DNA from: an uncultured Comamonas sp.
GTDB lineage: Bacteria > Pseudomonadota > Gammaproteobacteria > Burkholderiales > Burkholderiaceae_C
Direction of reading: 5' to 3'
NCBI GenBank assembly: GCA_947306475.1
Contig: CAMZGS010000006.1
Coordinates: 75,001 to 139,000, forward strand
DNA length: 64,000 nt
Shown here: positions 21,968 to 32,521 of the stretch, in pieces
How the letters are laid out: the number at the start of each line of letters is the position of its first letter
How positions within the stretch are numbered: the first letter of the stretch is position 1
Position numbers and translations under genes: made by a program
The notes under the pieces: model-generated
Seen by the model: only the letters and a program-made list of their open reading frames with translations
Database searches by the model: none
Told to the model about the DNA's origin: nothing

Positions 21968-23782
21968 ATGAATTTCAACAACGTCAAGGTGGGACGCAAG
22001 CTGTGGGTCCTGGTGCTGAGTCTGGTGGTGGTGCTGACGGCAGTGCTGGGGGGCTTGCTGCTGTATGTGCAACATCTCAACCATCGCACCCTCAATGACT
22101 TTGAACGCACCCAGGTGCGTGTAACCCTGGCGGAGCGCTGGCGCGGCATGGTGGCGCAGGACATCCAGCGGGTGGTGGTGCAGATGGGGACGGACGACCA
22201 GAAGCTGGCGCAGCGTCTGGGCGAAGAAACCAGCGCCAGCACCCAGGCCATCACGCAGTTGCAACAGCAGGTGGAATCCCTGGTGGTGACTCCCGAAGGG
22301 AAGCAGGCCATGCAGGGCATTGCGGCGCTGCGACAGGAGACCCTGGAGATCATCAAGCGGGCCGATGGCATGCGCAAGTTCGGGGATCTGGATTCTGCGG
22401 CGGCGCTGGTGGAGAGCACCCTGCGTCCGCAGGCTGCGGCCTATATGCAGGCGCTGGACAAGTTCGTGCAGTCCCAGCAAGTGCGTAGCGAAGCCGTGCG
22501 CCAGGAGTCCGAAGCGCTGACCCAGCGGGCGCTGGTCATGGGGGTGGTGGTGGTCGTACTGGTGGTGGTGCTGGCGCTGCTGCTGTCGGCCTGGCTGGTG
22601 CGCAGCATCACCCAGCCGCTGGAGCACTCCGTGGCGCTGGCCAATGCCATTGCCTCGGGGGACCTGACGGTCCATGCGCATGACGACCGCCGCGACGAAC
22701 TGGGCCAGTTGCTGCGCAGCCTCAACGACATGGCCACCAAGCTGCGCGAGGTCGTGGGCGAGGTGCGCTCGGGCGTGGAGTCGGTCTCGGCCGCAGCGCA
22801 TGAGATTGCCAGCGGCAACCACGACCTGTCGGCACGTACCGAGCAGACGGCTTCGAATTTGCAGGAAACTGCAGCCAGCATGGAGGAGCTGACCGCCACC
22901 GTCACGCAAAGTGCCGACACAGCCCGTCAGGCCAACCAGCTGGCCAGCACCGCCGCGCAGGCCGCTGAGCGGGGTGGTTCGGTGGTGGAACAGGTGGTGC
23001 ACAGCATGCAGAACATCACCGAGTCGAGCCGCAAGATTGGCGACATCATCGGCGTGATCGACAGCATCGCCTTCCAGACCAACATCCTGGCGCTGAACGC
23101 GGCCGTGGAAGCAGCGCGCGCCGGTGAGCAGGGCCGTGGCTTTGCTGTGGTGGCTGGTGAAGTGCGTTCGCTGGCGCAGCGCAGTGCCGAAGCGGCCAAG
23201 GAGATCAAGGCCTTGATCACCACCAGCGTGCAGAACGTCGAAGCGGGCAGCCAGCAGGTGGAGCAGGCCGGCCAAAGCATGCAGGACATTGTCAGCAGCG
23301 TGCGCCGCGTCAGCGACCTGATTGGCGAGATCACCGCTTCCAGCCTGGAGCAGCGCGACGGCATTGGCCAGGTGAACCAGGCGGTGGCCAATCTGGACCA
23401 GATGACGCAGCAGAACGCTGCCCTGGTGGAAGAAGCCAGTGCTGCTGCGGCCTCGATGAACGACCAGGCGCAGCGCCTGGCGCAGGTGGTGTCGGTCTTC
23501 AACGTCGGGAGCGACGCGGTGGCCCGTCCGGCAGCCGTGCCGCCCCAGCGCCCAGGCGCGGCAGAAAGCACGGCCTGTGTGGGCACAGCGGCAGCGTCTG
23601 CCACCCGCTCTGCACCCAAGGCTGCGTCCACAGCAGCCAAGCCCCTGGCTACCAGCAAGCCCGCCGCCGCACCTGAGAAGGCAGCGCCCTCTACCGCGAA
23701 AGCGGCCCCTGCGGCCCCTGCTCCCAAGCTGAATGCGCCGGCAGCGACCACCGGTGCCGAGGACGATTGGGAAACCTTCTGA
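21968..23782 (+). CDS. Methyl-accepting chemotaxis protein 2
   Basis: A class I chemoreceptor of 604 residues with the same plan as its neighbour: TM1 (about 12-34), periplasmic helical domain, TM2 (about 187-212), HAMP and signalling domain. The tail is low-complexity Ala/Pro/Lys and ends EDDWETF for CheR/CheB docking. The periplasmic domain differs clearly from receptor 1, while the signalling domain from about 22743 onward is almost base-for-base identical, so ligand specificity should differ but output should be common. ATG at 21968 is preceded by AAGG. It converges with recJ. Confidence 0.95.
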   Translation: MNFNNVKVGRKLWVLVLSLVVVLTAVLGGLLLYVQHLNHRTLNDFERTQVRVTLAERWRGMVAQDIQRVVVQMGTDDQKLAQRLGEETSASTQAITQLQQQVESLVVTPEGKQAMQGIAALRQETLEIIKRADGMRKFGDLDSAAALVESTLRPQAAAYMQALDKFVQSQQVRSEAVRQESEALTQRALVMGVVVVVLVVVLALLLSAWLVRSITQPLEHSVALANAIASGDLTVHAHDDRRDELGQLLRSLNDMATKLREVVGEVRSGVESVSAAAHEIASGNHDLSARTEQTASNLQETAASMEELTATVTQSADTARQANQLASTAAQAAERGGSVVEQVVHSMQNITESSRKIGDIIGVIDSIAFQTNILALNAAVEAARAGEQGRGFAVVAGEVRSLAQRSAEAAKEIKALITTSVQNVEAGSQQVEQAGQSMQDIVSSVRRVSDLIGEITASSLEQRDGIGQVNQAVANLDQMTQQNAALVEEASAAAASMNDQAQRLAQVVSVFNVGSDAVARPAAVPPQRPGAAESTACVGTAAASATRSAPKAASTAAKPLATSKPAAAPEKAAPSTAKAAPAAPAPKLNAPAATTGAEDDWETF

Positions 23783-23806
23783 TCCCCGGGAGGGCGCGCG
23801 GGCGCC

Positions 23807-25516
23807 CTAGCCCTCAGCGCCCTCGACCAGAAACTGCACCTTGCGCTCGCCGCGCCATTCGTTGATGTCCAGGCGAAAGGCCAGCAGCGCCCAGTTGGGC
23901 AGCGGCTCGGTGCGGCCAAACCAGATGCCATCGACCACATCGCCGCGGTGGCGCAGTTGCAGCTTGAGGTGCTTTTCGCCCACCAGGCGCTGCGAGACGA
24001 TTTCCATATCCTCGCTGAAGGTGGGCGGCTCAAAGCCCTGGCCCCAGACCTGCAGGTTGAGCTGCTCCACGGCGCTGGCCTGGCGAAACTGCGGCTCCAG
24101 CGGCCCGTCGGTGTGCAGGCAGCGCGTCAGCGTTGCGGCGGTGAGCCATTCCTGCGCCACCTGGGCAAAGGCGGCCTCAAAGCGCGGCAGCTGCTCGGCC
24201 AGGATGGTGCAGCCCGCCGCCATGGCGTGGCCGCCAAAGCGCAGCAGCACATCGGGGTGGCGCTTGGCCACCAGGTCCAGCGCATCGCGCAGGTGAAAGC
24301 CGGGGATGGAGCGCCCCGAGCCCTTGAGCTCATGCGCCTTGCCCTCGGCCTGGCTGGCGGCAAAGACAAAGGTGGGGCGGTGCAGCCGGTCCTTGATGCG
24401 TGAGGCGACGATGCCGACCACCCCCTCGTGAAAACTCTCATCGAACACGGTGATGGCTGCTGGCGGCGTGCCGTCGTGCGCCAGCAGTTCCTCGGCCAGC
24501 GCAAAGGCTTGCTGGCGCATGTCGCCTTCCAGGTCCTGGCGCTGGCGGTTGATGCGGTCCAGCACCTGGGCCAGCTCCAGCGCGTGCTCGAACTGATCCG
24601 AGAGCAGGCACTCAATGCCGATCGTCATGTCCGCCAGGCGCCCGGCAGCATTGATGCGCGGCCCCAGGGCGAAGCCAAAGTCCTGTGTGGTGGCCTGCTG
24701 CCAGCTTTTGCCGGCGGCCTGGTACAGCGCCAGCATGCCGGCGGGCATGTGGCCCTTGCGGATGCGGACCAGCCCCTGATCGACCAGGCGGCGGTTGTTG
24801 GCATCGAGCCGGACCACGTCGGCCACCGTGCCCAGGGCCACCAGCGGCAGCAGGGTGTCCAGCCGTGGCTGGGTGCGGGCGTCGAACACGCCGCGCTGGC
24901 GCAACAGCGCGCGCAGCGCCAGCAACACGTAGAACATCACGCCCACCCCGGCCAGGTGCTTGCTGGCAAAGCGGCAGCCGGGCTGGTTGGGGTTGACCAT
25001 GGCATCGGGCGTGGGTAGCTCGCTGCCGGGCAGGTGGTGGTCGGTGACCAGCACCCGCAGGCCCAGGCGCTGCGCTTCCTGCACGCCGGCGACGCTGCCA
25101 ATGCCGTTGTCCACGGTGACCAGCACGTCGTAGCCCTGCGCTGCCACGCGCCGGGCGATGGCGGGCGACAGACCGTAGCCGTCCTGCACGCGGTCGGGTA
25201 CCTCGTAGCTGACGTGCCGGGCGCCCAGCATGCGCAGGCCGCGCACGGCCACGGCGCAGGCGGTGGCGCCGTCGCAGTCGTAATCGGCCACGATGCAGAT
25301 GCGTTTTTGTGTGGCGATGGCATCGGCCAGCAGGTCGGCAGCGGCGTCCATGCCCTTCAGGTCGGAGGGCGGCAGCAGGTGTTGCAGGCCGGTGTCCAGC
25401 TCCTGGGGCGATTGCACGCCACGCGCGGCAAACAGGCGCGCCAGCAGGGGATGCACGCCGTTTTGCACCAGAGCGTTGACCTGCTCCTGGGAGATTTCCC
25501 GTTCAATGATTTTCAT
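23807..25516 (-). CDS. recJ: Single-stranded-DNA-specific exonuclease RecJ
   Basis: A 5'-3' single-strand exonuclease of the DHH phosphoesterase family, working in recombination and mismatch repair; 569 residues, the usual length. Metal-binding motifs are VADYDCDGATA (76-86), VTVDNGIG (133-140) and the DHH signature TDHHLPG (158-164). DHHA1 features include GVVGIVASRIKDR and GSGRSIPGFHLRDAL with RFGGHAMAAGCT. The C-terminal OB-fold is present. The ATG overlaps the stop of the upstream gene as ATGA. Confidence 0.97.
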   Translation of the reverse strand: MKIIEREISQEQVNALVQNGVHPLLARLFAARGVQSPQELDTGLQHLLPPSDLKGMDAAADLLADAIATQKRICIVADYDCDGATACAVAVRGLRMLGARHVSYEVPDRVQDGYGLSPAIARRVAAQGYDVLVTVDNGIGSVAGVQEAQRLGLRVLVTDHHLPGSELPTPDAMVNPNQPGCRFASKHLAGVGVMFYVLLALRALLRQRGVFDARTQPRLDTLLPLVALGTVADVVRLDANNRRLVDQGLVRIRKGHMPAGMLALYQAAGKSWQQATTQDFGFALGPRINAAGRLADMTIGIECLLSDQFEHALELAQVLDRINRQRQDLEGDMRQQAFALAEELLAHDGTPPAAITVFDESFHEGVVGIVASRIKDRLHRPTFVFAASQAEGKAHELKGSGRSIPGFHLRDALDLVAKRHPDVLLRFGGHAMAAGCTILAEQLPRFEAAFAQVAQEWLTAATLTRCLHTDGPLEPQFRQASAVEQLNLQVWGQGFEPPTFSEDMEIVSQRLVGEKHLKLQLRHRGDVVDGIWFGRTEPLPNWALLAFRLDINEWRGERKVQFLVEGAEG

Positions 25517-26505
25517 AGCTGTTCGCGCAGGTCTGCAAAGCGTTTTGCAGAAAAAATGGCCTTAAACCGTTGCAGCAGGCCGGGACGTGCTACAGAAAAA
25601 TGAATGGCCTGGGCTTCGCCGCACAGCGTCAGTTGCGCAGCACCCCCGGCGCGCACATGCGCCAGCAGGGCGCTGATGGGGCCGGCTTCGGCGGCCTGCC
25701 AGGCCTGCTGCCAGGCACTCCAGTGCTGGCGCAGGGCGGTCTGGCGCAGGTTGTCCAGCACGATCAGGTCGGCAGCGGCGTTGGCCGGTGTGGCGTGCCT
25801 GCTGCCCAGCGTCCCGGCGCCATGCAGCCAGAAGCCGTTGATGGGCGGCAGGCCCTGGGCCTCACGCTTGTCGTTGAAGGGGTGGTTGTAGAGCAGCATC
25901 TGCGCCTCGCTGTGCAGGCGCTGGAAGGGCTGGGTCTGCGGCAGCCACAGGCTGGCGTCGCGCAGCACCACGCGATCGAGTGAGGCCGTGCGCAGCCCGG
26001 CCAGCGGCGCGCCACTGACGCGCCACAGCAGCGGCGTGAGCACCTGCAGCTGCAGGCCGTCTTCTTGCCACCAAGGCGCCAAGATGGCGCACAGCTGCTG
26101 CGCTTGTTCGAGCGTAAGTTGCAGCTGCGCCGGATCGTCCAGCCGCACTTGGTCGGCCCCGGCGTGCAGGTGGCAGGGCGTCAGCCACGCATGGGGTGTA
26201 TCGGGCATAGTGGCTGCCGCGTCCACAGCCGCCCAGGCCGGGGCGCGGGCATCCAGCCCGAACACCTCGGCCACGGCCCGCTCGTGCGGGGGAATGGGAA
26301 AGTCGTACTCCGCCCCGTCGCGGCGGACTTCGGCCAGCAATGCCAGCAGTGCGTCAAGCCGCGGCGTGGCCACCGCCGGGGCGTTCTCTGCCGCCGCATA
26401 CGGCAGGATCAGGTGGGGCGCGGCGGCATCCGGGCCGCGATCGGACGGAGACAGGGGCTGCGCAGGGGGCTGCGCAAAAGGCAAAGGCAGGTCGGCAGCA
26501 GGCAT
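25513..26505 (-). CDS. Phosphoglycerate-mutase-like / uncharacterised regulator upstream of recJ
   Basis: A 330-residue soluble protein. It matches, by feature memory, a family often annotated as cofactor-independent phosphoglycerate mutase or regulatory protein in Burkholderiales and found next to recJ. Typical stretches are AWLTPCHLHAGADQVRL, EAQMLLYNHPFNDKREAQG and PPINGFWLHGAGTLG. I do not see the metal-site residues of a true mutase, so enzymatic activity is doubtful. ATG at 26505 gives MPAADLPLPFAQPP, a Pro-rich N-terminus. Its stop overlaps the recJ start by four bases, so the pair is translationally coupled. Confidence 0.75.
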   Translation of the reverse strand: MPAADLPLPFAQPPAQPLSPSDRGPDAAAPHLILPYAAAENAPAVATPRLDALLALLAEVRRDGAEYDFPIPPHERAVAEVFGLDARAPAWAAVDAAATMPDTPHAWLTPCHLHAGADQVRLDDPAQLQLTLEQAQQLCAILAPWWQEDGLQLQVLTPLLWRVSGAPLAGLRTASLDRVVLRDASLWLPQTQPFQRLHSEAQMLLYNHPFNDKREAQGLPPINGFWLHGAGTLGSRHATPANAAADLIVLDNLRQTALRQHWSAWQQAWQAAEAGPISALLAHVRAGGAAQLTLCGEAQAIHFSVARPGLLQRFKAIFSAKRFADLREQL

Positions 26506-26645
26506 GGGGCGTGATTGTCGCCAAACTGGCGCGATGCTGTCGGGCGCACGGGCGAAGGGCCTGTACAAAGCCTTGTTCCGATGACGCCAGGAAGCACCAA
26601 GATGTCCGCGCAGGCACGGCCCCGGCGCGGGATGTTGCGGGGACG

Positions 26646-27821
26646 CTACTGCGGGGCCAGCACCACGCGGTTGCGTCCGCCTTCCTTGGCGGCGTACAGC
26701 GCCTTATCGGCACGGGCAATGGCGGCGTCCATGCCTTCGGCGGAATCGGTTATGGCAACGCCGATGGAGATGGTGACGTCCAGTGCCGTATCCGGCAACT
26801 GCACGGGCTGGTGCGCGACGCAGGTGCGTAGCCGCTGCGCCAGCTCCAGTGCCGTATCCGCGGAAACGCCGGGCAGCAGCACCATGAACTCCTCGCCGCC
26901 CACACGCGCCACGGTGTCGCCGTCGCGCACAGCACTGCGCAGGCGCCGCGCCACTTCGCGCAGCACCTCGTCGCCTGCGGGGTGCCCGTGACTGTCATTG
27001 ACCCGTTTGAAGAAGTCCACGTCCAGCAACAGCAGGCCCAGGCTGTCCCGCTCCGCCATGCCGCCGGGCGCCCGCTGGCGGGGCTGGCCCATCCAGTCGC
27101 CCAGCAGCTTCATGCCTTGACGGCGGTTGTACAGGCCGGTGAGATCGTCGCGTGTGGCCAGCTCGTGGATGCGCTCAGCCGATTCGCGCAGGGCCTTGGA
27201 CAGCGCATCGGCCTTGAACTGCTTGCGCAGGCTGTCGACGAGGTGGTGCGAGGCGCTCATGAAATACAGGCTTTGCGTACCCACCAGCAGGCAGATGCCC
27301 AGCGCAAGGTGCAGATGGCCGGGCGTGCCCGCATTCAGCAGGACGTACAGGGGGATCAGCCATACGCTCAGGAGCCAACTGAAGGCGGCGCGGCGAAAGG
27401 GCAGCAGGGCAATGACGGCGACCGTACTCACGGTGACCAGCACCAGGGCGGCCGGCATTTCGATGGTGTTGACGTCGTAGTTCAGCAGTGCCGATCCGCC
27501 CCAGATCAGGCCGGCCAGGGATTGCAGCGCAATCTGCCGGTTGCGCCAGCCTGCCATGGCCGCTGGCGATGGCGGCGCTGCCTGCCGCAGGTAGAGCGTG
27601 GTATGAATGACAGTGACGGCATCGACACACAGCAGCGTGAGCCACCAGGCAAACAGCAACTGCGGATCGGCAACCTGCCATTTGGTAAAGACCTGGTAGG
27701 CCGAGGCAATGGGGCCTGCAGCGACCAGGATGCGTTGCCGCGTCATGTATTGATGCATACGCTCGACCAGGATGTGCGTCTCGATGGCCTGGGGGTCGAT
27801 GGAAGGATGGGCGTCGTGCAT
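26646..27821 (-). CDS. Membrane-bound diguanylate cyclase (GGDEF)
   Basis: Makes cyclic di-GMP from GTP. Of 391 residues, the first 200 form about six transmembrane helices with no extracytoplasmic domain of note. The GGDEF domain follows (RDDLTGLYNRRQG near 225, LLLLDVDFFKRVNDSHGHPAGDEVL, then GGEEF at 308-312). RDGD at 299-302, just before GGEEF, is the RxxD inhibitory site, so product feedback is expected. The active site is intact. It stands alone, divergent from lolC, with an AT-rich upstream region (27822-27900) that probably contains its promoter. Confidence 0.94.
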   Translation of the reverse strand: MHDAHPSIDPQAIETHILVERMHQYMTRQRILVAAGPIASAYQVFTKWQVADPQLLFAWWLTLLCVDAVTVIHTTLYLRQAAPPSPAAMAGWRNRQIALQSLAGLIWGGSALLNYDVNTIEMPAALVLVTVSTVAVIALLPFRRAAFSWLLSVWLIPLYVLLNAGTPGHLHLALGICLLVGTQSLYFMSASHHLVDSLRKQFKADALSKALRESAERIHELATRDDLTGLYNRRQGMKLLGDWMGQPRQRAPGGMAERDSLGLLLLDVDFFKRVNDSHGHPAGDEVLREVARRLRSAVRDGDTVARVGGEEFMVLLPGVSADTALELAQRLRTCVAHQPVQLPDTALDVTISIGVAITDSAEGMDAAIARADKALYAAKEGGRNRVVLAPQ

Positions 27822-27998
27822 GGCTGGGGCGTAGGATTGATTTATTTAAAAATCATATAGATTTTTTACTTTTAATCAGATCTTTGTAATTTTTTAACAT
27901 CTTCCCGTATCGGGCACCGGTCTCCCATGGTGGCCCGGCAAAGGGCGTGCAAGCACGTTCCAGGCCGGCAGCGCGACTGGTGCCACAATGCGCCCGCT

Positions 27999-29252
27999 AT
28001 GCAAATACCTTTTGAAATTGCCCTGGGCTGGCGCTACACGCGCGCAGGGCGGGCCACGCGGCGCAATGGCTTCATCTCGTTCATCTCGGGCGCGTCCATG
28101 CTGGGCATTGCCCTGGGGGTGGCGGCGCTGATCATTGTGCTCAGCGTCATGAACGGCTTTCAAAAAGAGGTGCGCGACCGCATGCTCAGCGTCGTCTCGC
28201 ACATCGAGATCTTTGCCCCCAACGGCCAGGCCATGCGCGATGTGGCCGCCACCATGGCGCAGGCGCGCCAGCACCCTGAGGTGATCGGCGCCGCGCCCTT
28301 TGTGGCCGCGCAGGCGCTGCTGGCCTGGGGCGAGGACATGAAAGGCGCCGTGGTGCGCGGCATCGACCCGGCGCACGAGGGCGAAGTCACCGACTTGGCC
28401 GCTGCCAATGGCGAGGTGCTGCAGCGCCTGCAGCCAGGCAGCTTTGCCATCGTGCTGGGCGTGGAGCTGGCGCGCAACCTGGGCGTGGTGGAGGGCGACA
28501 CCGTCACCCTGATTGCCCCCAGCGGGCAAGTCACCCCGGCAGGCGTGGTGCCGCGCATGAAGCAAATGCGCGTGGCAGGCCTGTTCGACTCCGGCCACTA
28601 CGAGTACGACGCCAACATGGCCATGCTGCACTACCAGGATGCGCAAAAGATTTTTCGCCTCGAAGGGCCGACGGGCGTGCGCCTGAAGCTCCAGGATTTG
28701 CACCAGGCGCCGCGCGTGACGCAGGAGCTGGCCGCCAGCCTGCAGGAGTTCTTGTACCTGCGCGACTGGACGCAGCAGAACAAGACCTGGTTTGCCGCCG
28801 TGCAGGTGGAAAAACGCATGATGTTCATCATCCTGACGCTGATCGTTGCCGTGGCCGCCTTCAACCTGATTTCCACGCTGGTGATGACGGTGCAGGACAA
28901 GCGCTCGGACATCGCCATCCTGCGCACGCTGGGGGCATCGCCTGCGTCCATCATGGCGGTGTTTGTGGTGCAAGGCGCCATGGTCGGTGTGCTGGGCACG
29001 CTGGCCGGTTTGGCGCTGGGGCTGCTGGTGGCGTTCAACATCGACACCATCGTCCCGGCCATTGAAAACGCGCTGGGCGCCAGCTTCTTGCCCAAGGACA
29101 TTTACCTCATCAGCCGCATGCCCAGCGAGCCACTGGCCAGCGACATCCTGCCGATTGCCATCATCTCCCTGCTGCTGGCCTTTGGCGCCACCCTCTACCC
29201 CAGCTGGCGTGCCAGCCGTGTCAACCCTGCGGAGGCCCTGCGCTATGAATGA
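27999..29252 (+). CDS. lolC: Lipoprotein-releasing ABC transporter permease LolC/LolE
   Basis: Inner-membrane subunit of the LolCDE complex, which extracts lipoproteins for delivery to LolA. It has 417 residues with the MacB/FtsX topology: one helix near 25-50 (GISLGVA-like segment [19 protein letters not shown]), a large periplasmic domain, then three helices (about 275-400) ending [15 protein letters not shown]. Only one LolC/E-type gene is present, as in many betaproteobacteria, so the complex may be a homodimeric LolF-type or the second gene is elsewhere. ATG at 27999 starts [17 protein letters not shown], the family N-terminus. It overlaps lolD. Confidence 0.94.
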   Translation: MQIPFEIALGWRYTRAGRATRRNGFISFISGASMLGIALGVAALIIVLSVMNGFQKEVRDRMLSVVSHIEIFAPNGQAMRDVAATMAQARQHPEVIGAAPFVAAQALLAWGEDMKGAVVRGIDPAHEGEVTDLAAANGEVLQRLQPGSFAIVLGVELARNLGVVEGDTVTLIAPSGQVTPAGVVPRMKQMRVAGLFDSGHYEYDANMAMLHYQDAQKIFRLEGPTGVRLKLQDLHQAPRVTQELAASLQEFLYLRDWTQQNKTWFAAVQVEKRMMFIILTLIVAVAAFNLISTLVMTVQDKRSDIAILRTLGASPASIMAVFVVQGAMVGVLGTLAGLALGLLVAFNIDTIVPAIENALGASFLPKDIYLISRMPSEPLASDILPIAIISLLLAFGATLYPSWRASRVNPAEALRYE

Positions 29253-29955
29253 AGCCAGCCAACCAGCACGCGGCACAGGCCGCCAGGTCGTCTTGCAGGC
29301 CCATGTGCTGGGCAAGCGTTTTGAGGACGGGCAGCTCAGCGTCCAGGTGTTGCACGAGGTGGATGTGCAGGTGCACGCCGGCGAGACGCTGGCCATCGTC
29401 GGCGCCAGTGGCTCGGGCAAGAGCACGCTGCTGCACCTGCTCGGCGGCCTGGATGCGCCCAGCAGCGGGCGCGTGGAGCTGCTCGGCCAGGACTTGCAGC
29501 GCCTGAGCGCCCGCGAACAAGGCCGCTGGCGCAACCAGCACCTGGGTTTCATCTACCAGTTCCACCACCTGTTGCCTGAATTTACGGCGCGCGAGAACGT
29601 CGCTATGCCGCTGCTGATTCGTCGCATGGCGCGTGAGCAGGCGCTGGCCCAGGCCGACGCCATGCTGGCCGCCGTGGGGCTGACCGAACGCATTGCGCAC
29701 AAGCCGGCACAACTGTCTGGCGGCGAGCGCCAGCGCGTGGCCATTGCGCGAGCCCTGGTCACGCAACCGGCCTGCGTGCTGGCCGATGAGCCCACCGGCA
29801 ACCTCGACCGTGGCACGGCCGACAGCGTGTTTGCCCTGATGCTGGAGCTGGCCCGCGCGCGTGGCACGGCCTTTGTGCTGGTCACGCATGACGAAAGCCT
29901 GGCGGCGCGCTGCGAGCGCCAGCTGCGGCTGGTGCATGGGCAGCTGGCGGCTTAG
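29245..29955 (+). CDS. lolD: Lipoprotein-releasing ABC transporter ATPase LolD
   Basis: The ATPase that powers lipoprotein release; 236 residues. Walker [10 protein letters not shown] (53-61), Q-loop in [18 protein letters not shown], signature LSGGERQ (157-163), Walker [13 protein letters not shown] and switch histidine in [23 protein letters not shown] wording is diagnostic for LolD. The ATG lies eight bases inside the lolC 3' end, so translation is coupled. Confidence 0.96.
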   Translation: MNEASQPARGTGRQVVLQAHVLGKRFEDGQLSVQVLHEVDVQVHAGETLAIVGASGSGKSTLLHLLGGLDAPSSGRVELLGQDLQRLSAREQGRWRNQHLGFIYQFHHLLPEFTARENVAMPLLIRRMAREQALAQADAMLAAVGLTERIAHKPAQLSGGERQRVAIARALVTQPACVLADEPTGNLDRGTADSVFALMLELARARGTAFVLVTHDESLAARCERQLRLVHGQLAA

Positions 29956-30065
29956 GCGCTTCGTTAAAGAGAGCTGTTTACGCGCGATATAGATCAATCT
30001 CAAGCATGTTTATTCCTGAAATCCTTGATGTATGTGCGCATGCAGCTCCTGAATAAAGAGTAACC

Positions 30066-30905
30066 ATGTCCCCCTGCTGGATCGACACCCATTGCCACCT
30101 GGATGCGGCGGAGTTCGACGCCGACCGCCTGCAGGTGCGCCAGGCGGCGCGCGCGGCTGGCGTGGCGCACTGCGTGCTGGTGGCGGTGGAGCGCAGCAAC
30201 TGGCAGGCGGTGCGCGATCTGGCGCACGTCACGGGCGACAGCTACGCCCTGGGCATCCACCCGCTCTACACCCCCCAGGCGCAGGAAGGCGATATCGATG
30301 CCCTGCGCAGCTTGCTCACGCAGTGGCGCGACGATCCGCAGCTGGTGGCCGTCGGTGAAATTGGTCTGGATTTTTTTGTGCCTGCGCTCAAAACCGAAGC
30401 CGCGCGTGCGCGCCAGCAGTGGTTTTACGCGCAACAAGTGGCGCTGGCGCGGGCGCTGGAGCTGCCCGTCATCGTGCATGTGCGCCAAAGCAGCGATGCG
30501 CTGCTGAAAACCCTGCGCGCCAGCCCCGTGGTGGGGGGCATTGCCCACGCTTTTAATGGCAGCTGGCAGCAGGCGCAAGCCTTTATCGGTCTGGGCTTCA
30601 CGCTGGGTTTTGGCGGTGCCATCACCTACGAGCGCGCACTCAAGCTGCGTGATCTGGCGCAGCGCTTGCCACTCGAGAGCCTGGTGCTGGAAACCGACGC
30701 GCCGGACATGCCGCCGCAGTGGCTGTATCGCACCGCCGCACAGCGTCAGGACGGCCAGCCACAGGGGCGCAATTGCAGCGCGCAGCTGCCGCGCATTGCC
30801 CAGGTGCTGGCGCAGTTGCGTGGCATGGCGCTGGACGATCTGGCCCGTGCCACCAGCGCCAACGCGCGCGCGGTCCTGTGCGGATTGCCGGCGTGGCGCG
30901 GCTGA
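30066..30905 (+). CDS. TatD-family metal-dependent deoxyribonuclease/hydrolase
   Basis: A 279-residue TIM-barrel hydrolase. Metal ligands appear in WIDTHCHLDAAEF (H9, H11), AVGEIGLDFF, PVIVHVRQSSDALL, IAHAFNGSW and ETDAPDMPPQW. Members act as 3'-5' DNases in repair or quality control, but their substrates vary. It lies 110 bases after lolD, and a chemically similar role cannot be assumed from context. It precedes the DegP-type protease by 86 bases. Confidence 0.93.
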   Translation: MSPCWIDTHCHLDAAEFDADRLQVRQAARAAGVAHCVLVAVERSNWQAVRDLAHVTGDSYALGIHPLYTPQAQEGDIDALRSLLTQWRDDPQLVAVGEIGLDFFVPALKTEAARARQQWFYAQQVALARALELPVIVHVRQSSDALLKTLRASPVVGGIAHAFNGSWQQAQAFIGLGFTLGFGGAITYERALKLRDLAQRLPLESLVLETDAPDMPPQWLYRTAAQRQDGQPQGRNCSAQLPRIAQVLAQLRGMALDDLARATSANARAVLCGLPAWRG

Positions 30906-30991
30906 AAAAAATTTTCACACTGGGAACCAAAACGCCCACGTTTTTTCTGAATACCGTCTTGTTGAACACGAAAAGAGAAAGGATGCACACC

Positions 30992-32521
30992 ATGCGCACT
31001 TGGCGTTTCAAACCCATGCATGCCGCTGTCTTGTCGCTGGCTCTGGCAGGAGGGGCAGCCGGCGTAGCGGGGTGGGAGCGTTGGCCGGCGCCCATGGCCA
31101 GTGCCCAGGCCGAGACCGTGCCTGCCGCCAATCCGGTGCTGGTGCAGGGGCTGCCCGATTTCAGCCCGCTGGTGGAGCTGGTGGGGCCTTCGGTGGTGAA
31201 TATCCGCACCACGGAGAAAGTCAACCGCCGCATGGGCGGCACCGGTTTTCCGGGCATGGATGAGGACATGCTGGAGTTCTTCCGCCGCTTCGGCCTGCCG
31301 GTGCCCAACCTGCCGCGCCAGCAGCGCCCGCAAATGCCCGACGATGAGGACGACGAGGGCGAAGACCGGCCCAGCGGCGTCGGCTCGGGTTTTATCCTGA
31401 GCAGCGACGGCTACATCATGACCAACGCCCATGTGATCGAGGGTGCCAGCGACGTCATCGTCACCCTGCCCGACCAGCGCGAGTTCAAGGCCAAGGTCGT
31501 CGGCGCCGACAAGCGCACCGACGTGGCCGTGGTCAAGATCGACGCCAAGGGGCTGCCAGCCGTCAAGATCGGTGATGTCTCGCGCCTGAAGGTGGGCGAG
31601 TGGGTCATGGCCATTGGCTCGCCCTTTGGCCTAGAGAGCACGGTGACGGCGGGCATCGTCAGCGCCAAGCAGCGCGATACCGGCGATTACCTGCCCTTCA
31701 TCCAGACCGATGTGGCCATCAACCCGGGCAACTCCGGCGGGCCGCTGATCAACATGCGCGGCGAGGTGGTGGGCATCAACAGCCAGATCTATTCGCGCTC
31801 GGGCGGCTTCATGGGCATCAGCTTTGCCATCCCGATGGACGAGGCCATCCGCATCAGCGACCAGCTGCGCGCCAGCGGTAAGGTCACGCGTGGGCGCATC
31901 GGCGTGCAGATTGGTCCGGTGGCCAAGGATGTGGCCGAATCGATTGGCCTGAGCAAGGCCACCGGCGCTTTGGTCTCGGCGGTGGAGGCCGATTCGCCCG
32001 CCGCCAAGGCCGGCCTGCAGCCTGGGGACGTGATCCTGCAGTTCGATGGCAAGACCATCGACAAGGTCTCCGACCTGCCGCGCCTGGTGGGTGGCACCAA
32101 GCCGGGCAGCACCAGCCAGGTGACGGTGTTCCGCCGGGGCAAGGAGCTGCGCCTGCCGATCACGGTGGCCGAAGTGCCTGACGACGAGACCCGGGTCGCC
32201 AAGGCCGGCTCGGGCGGCAGCGAAGGCAATACCGTGGTGCAGGCCACCAGCCTGGGCCTGGGTGTGAGCGACCTGACCGCCGCGCAGAAGAAGAGCCTGG
32301 GCGTTCAAGGTGGGGTGCGGGTGGTGCAGGTCGAAGGACCGGCCGCGCGCGCCGGGCTGCGTGCGGGCGATGTGATCCTGGCCATCGACAACACCGAGGT
32401 GGCCAACACCAAGGCCTTCGAGCAGGTGCTCTCCAGGCTGGATGCGCGCAAGCAGGTGAATGTGCTCATGCGCCGGGGTGAATGGGCGCAGTACGTGCTG
32501 ATTCGTCCCCAGGGGCGGTGA
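30992..32521 (+). CDS. mucD: DegP/MucD-family periplasmic serine protease
   Basis: A Do-type protease and chaperone for misfolded envelope proteins; about 509 residues. Signal peptide to about residue 40 (PMASAQAET). The catalytic triad is H147 (MTNAHVIEGA), D177 (KRTDVAVVKI) and S248 (NPGNSGGPLINM). Two PDZ domains follow (about 290-390 and 415-500). An acidic insert, PQMPDDEDDEGEDRPSG, precedes the protease domain, like the Q-linker of MucD. I chose the ATG at 30992 because AAAGGA lies at ideal spacing; the ATG at 30983 is almost on top of that site. It heads the lepA cluster, as mucD does in related genomes. Confidence 0.95.
   Translation: MRTWRFKPMHAAVLSLALAGGAAGVAGWERWPAPMASAQAETVPAANPVLVQGLPDFSPLVELVGPSVVNIRTTEKVNRRMGGTGFPGMDEDMLEFFRRFGLPVPNLPRQQRPQMPDDEDDEGEDRPSGVGSGFILSSDGYIMTNAHVIEGASDVIVTLPDQREFKAKVVGADKRTDVAVVKIDAKGLPAVKIGDVSRLKVGEWVMAIGSPFGLESTVTAGIVSAKQRDTGDYLPFIQTDVAINPGNSGGPLINMRGEVVGINSQIYSRSGGFMGISFAIPMDEAIRISDQLRASGKVTRGRIGVQIGPVAKDVAESIGLSKATGALVSAVEADSPAAKAGLQPGDVILQFDGKTIDKVSDLPRLVGGTKPGSTSQVTVFRRGKELRLPITVAEVPDDETRVAKAGSGGSEGNTVVQATSLGLGVSDLTAAQKKSLGVQGGVRVVQVEGPAARAGLRAGDVILAIDNTEVANTKAFEQVLSRLDARKQVNVLMRRGEWAQYVLIRPQGR

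Noticed and set aside
23783-23806. Intrinsic terminator between chemoreceptor 2 and recJ
   Set aside because: AGGGCGC and GCGCCCT can pair, but there is no T-run on either strand, so intrinsic termination is not supported.
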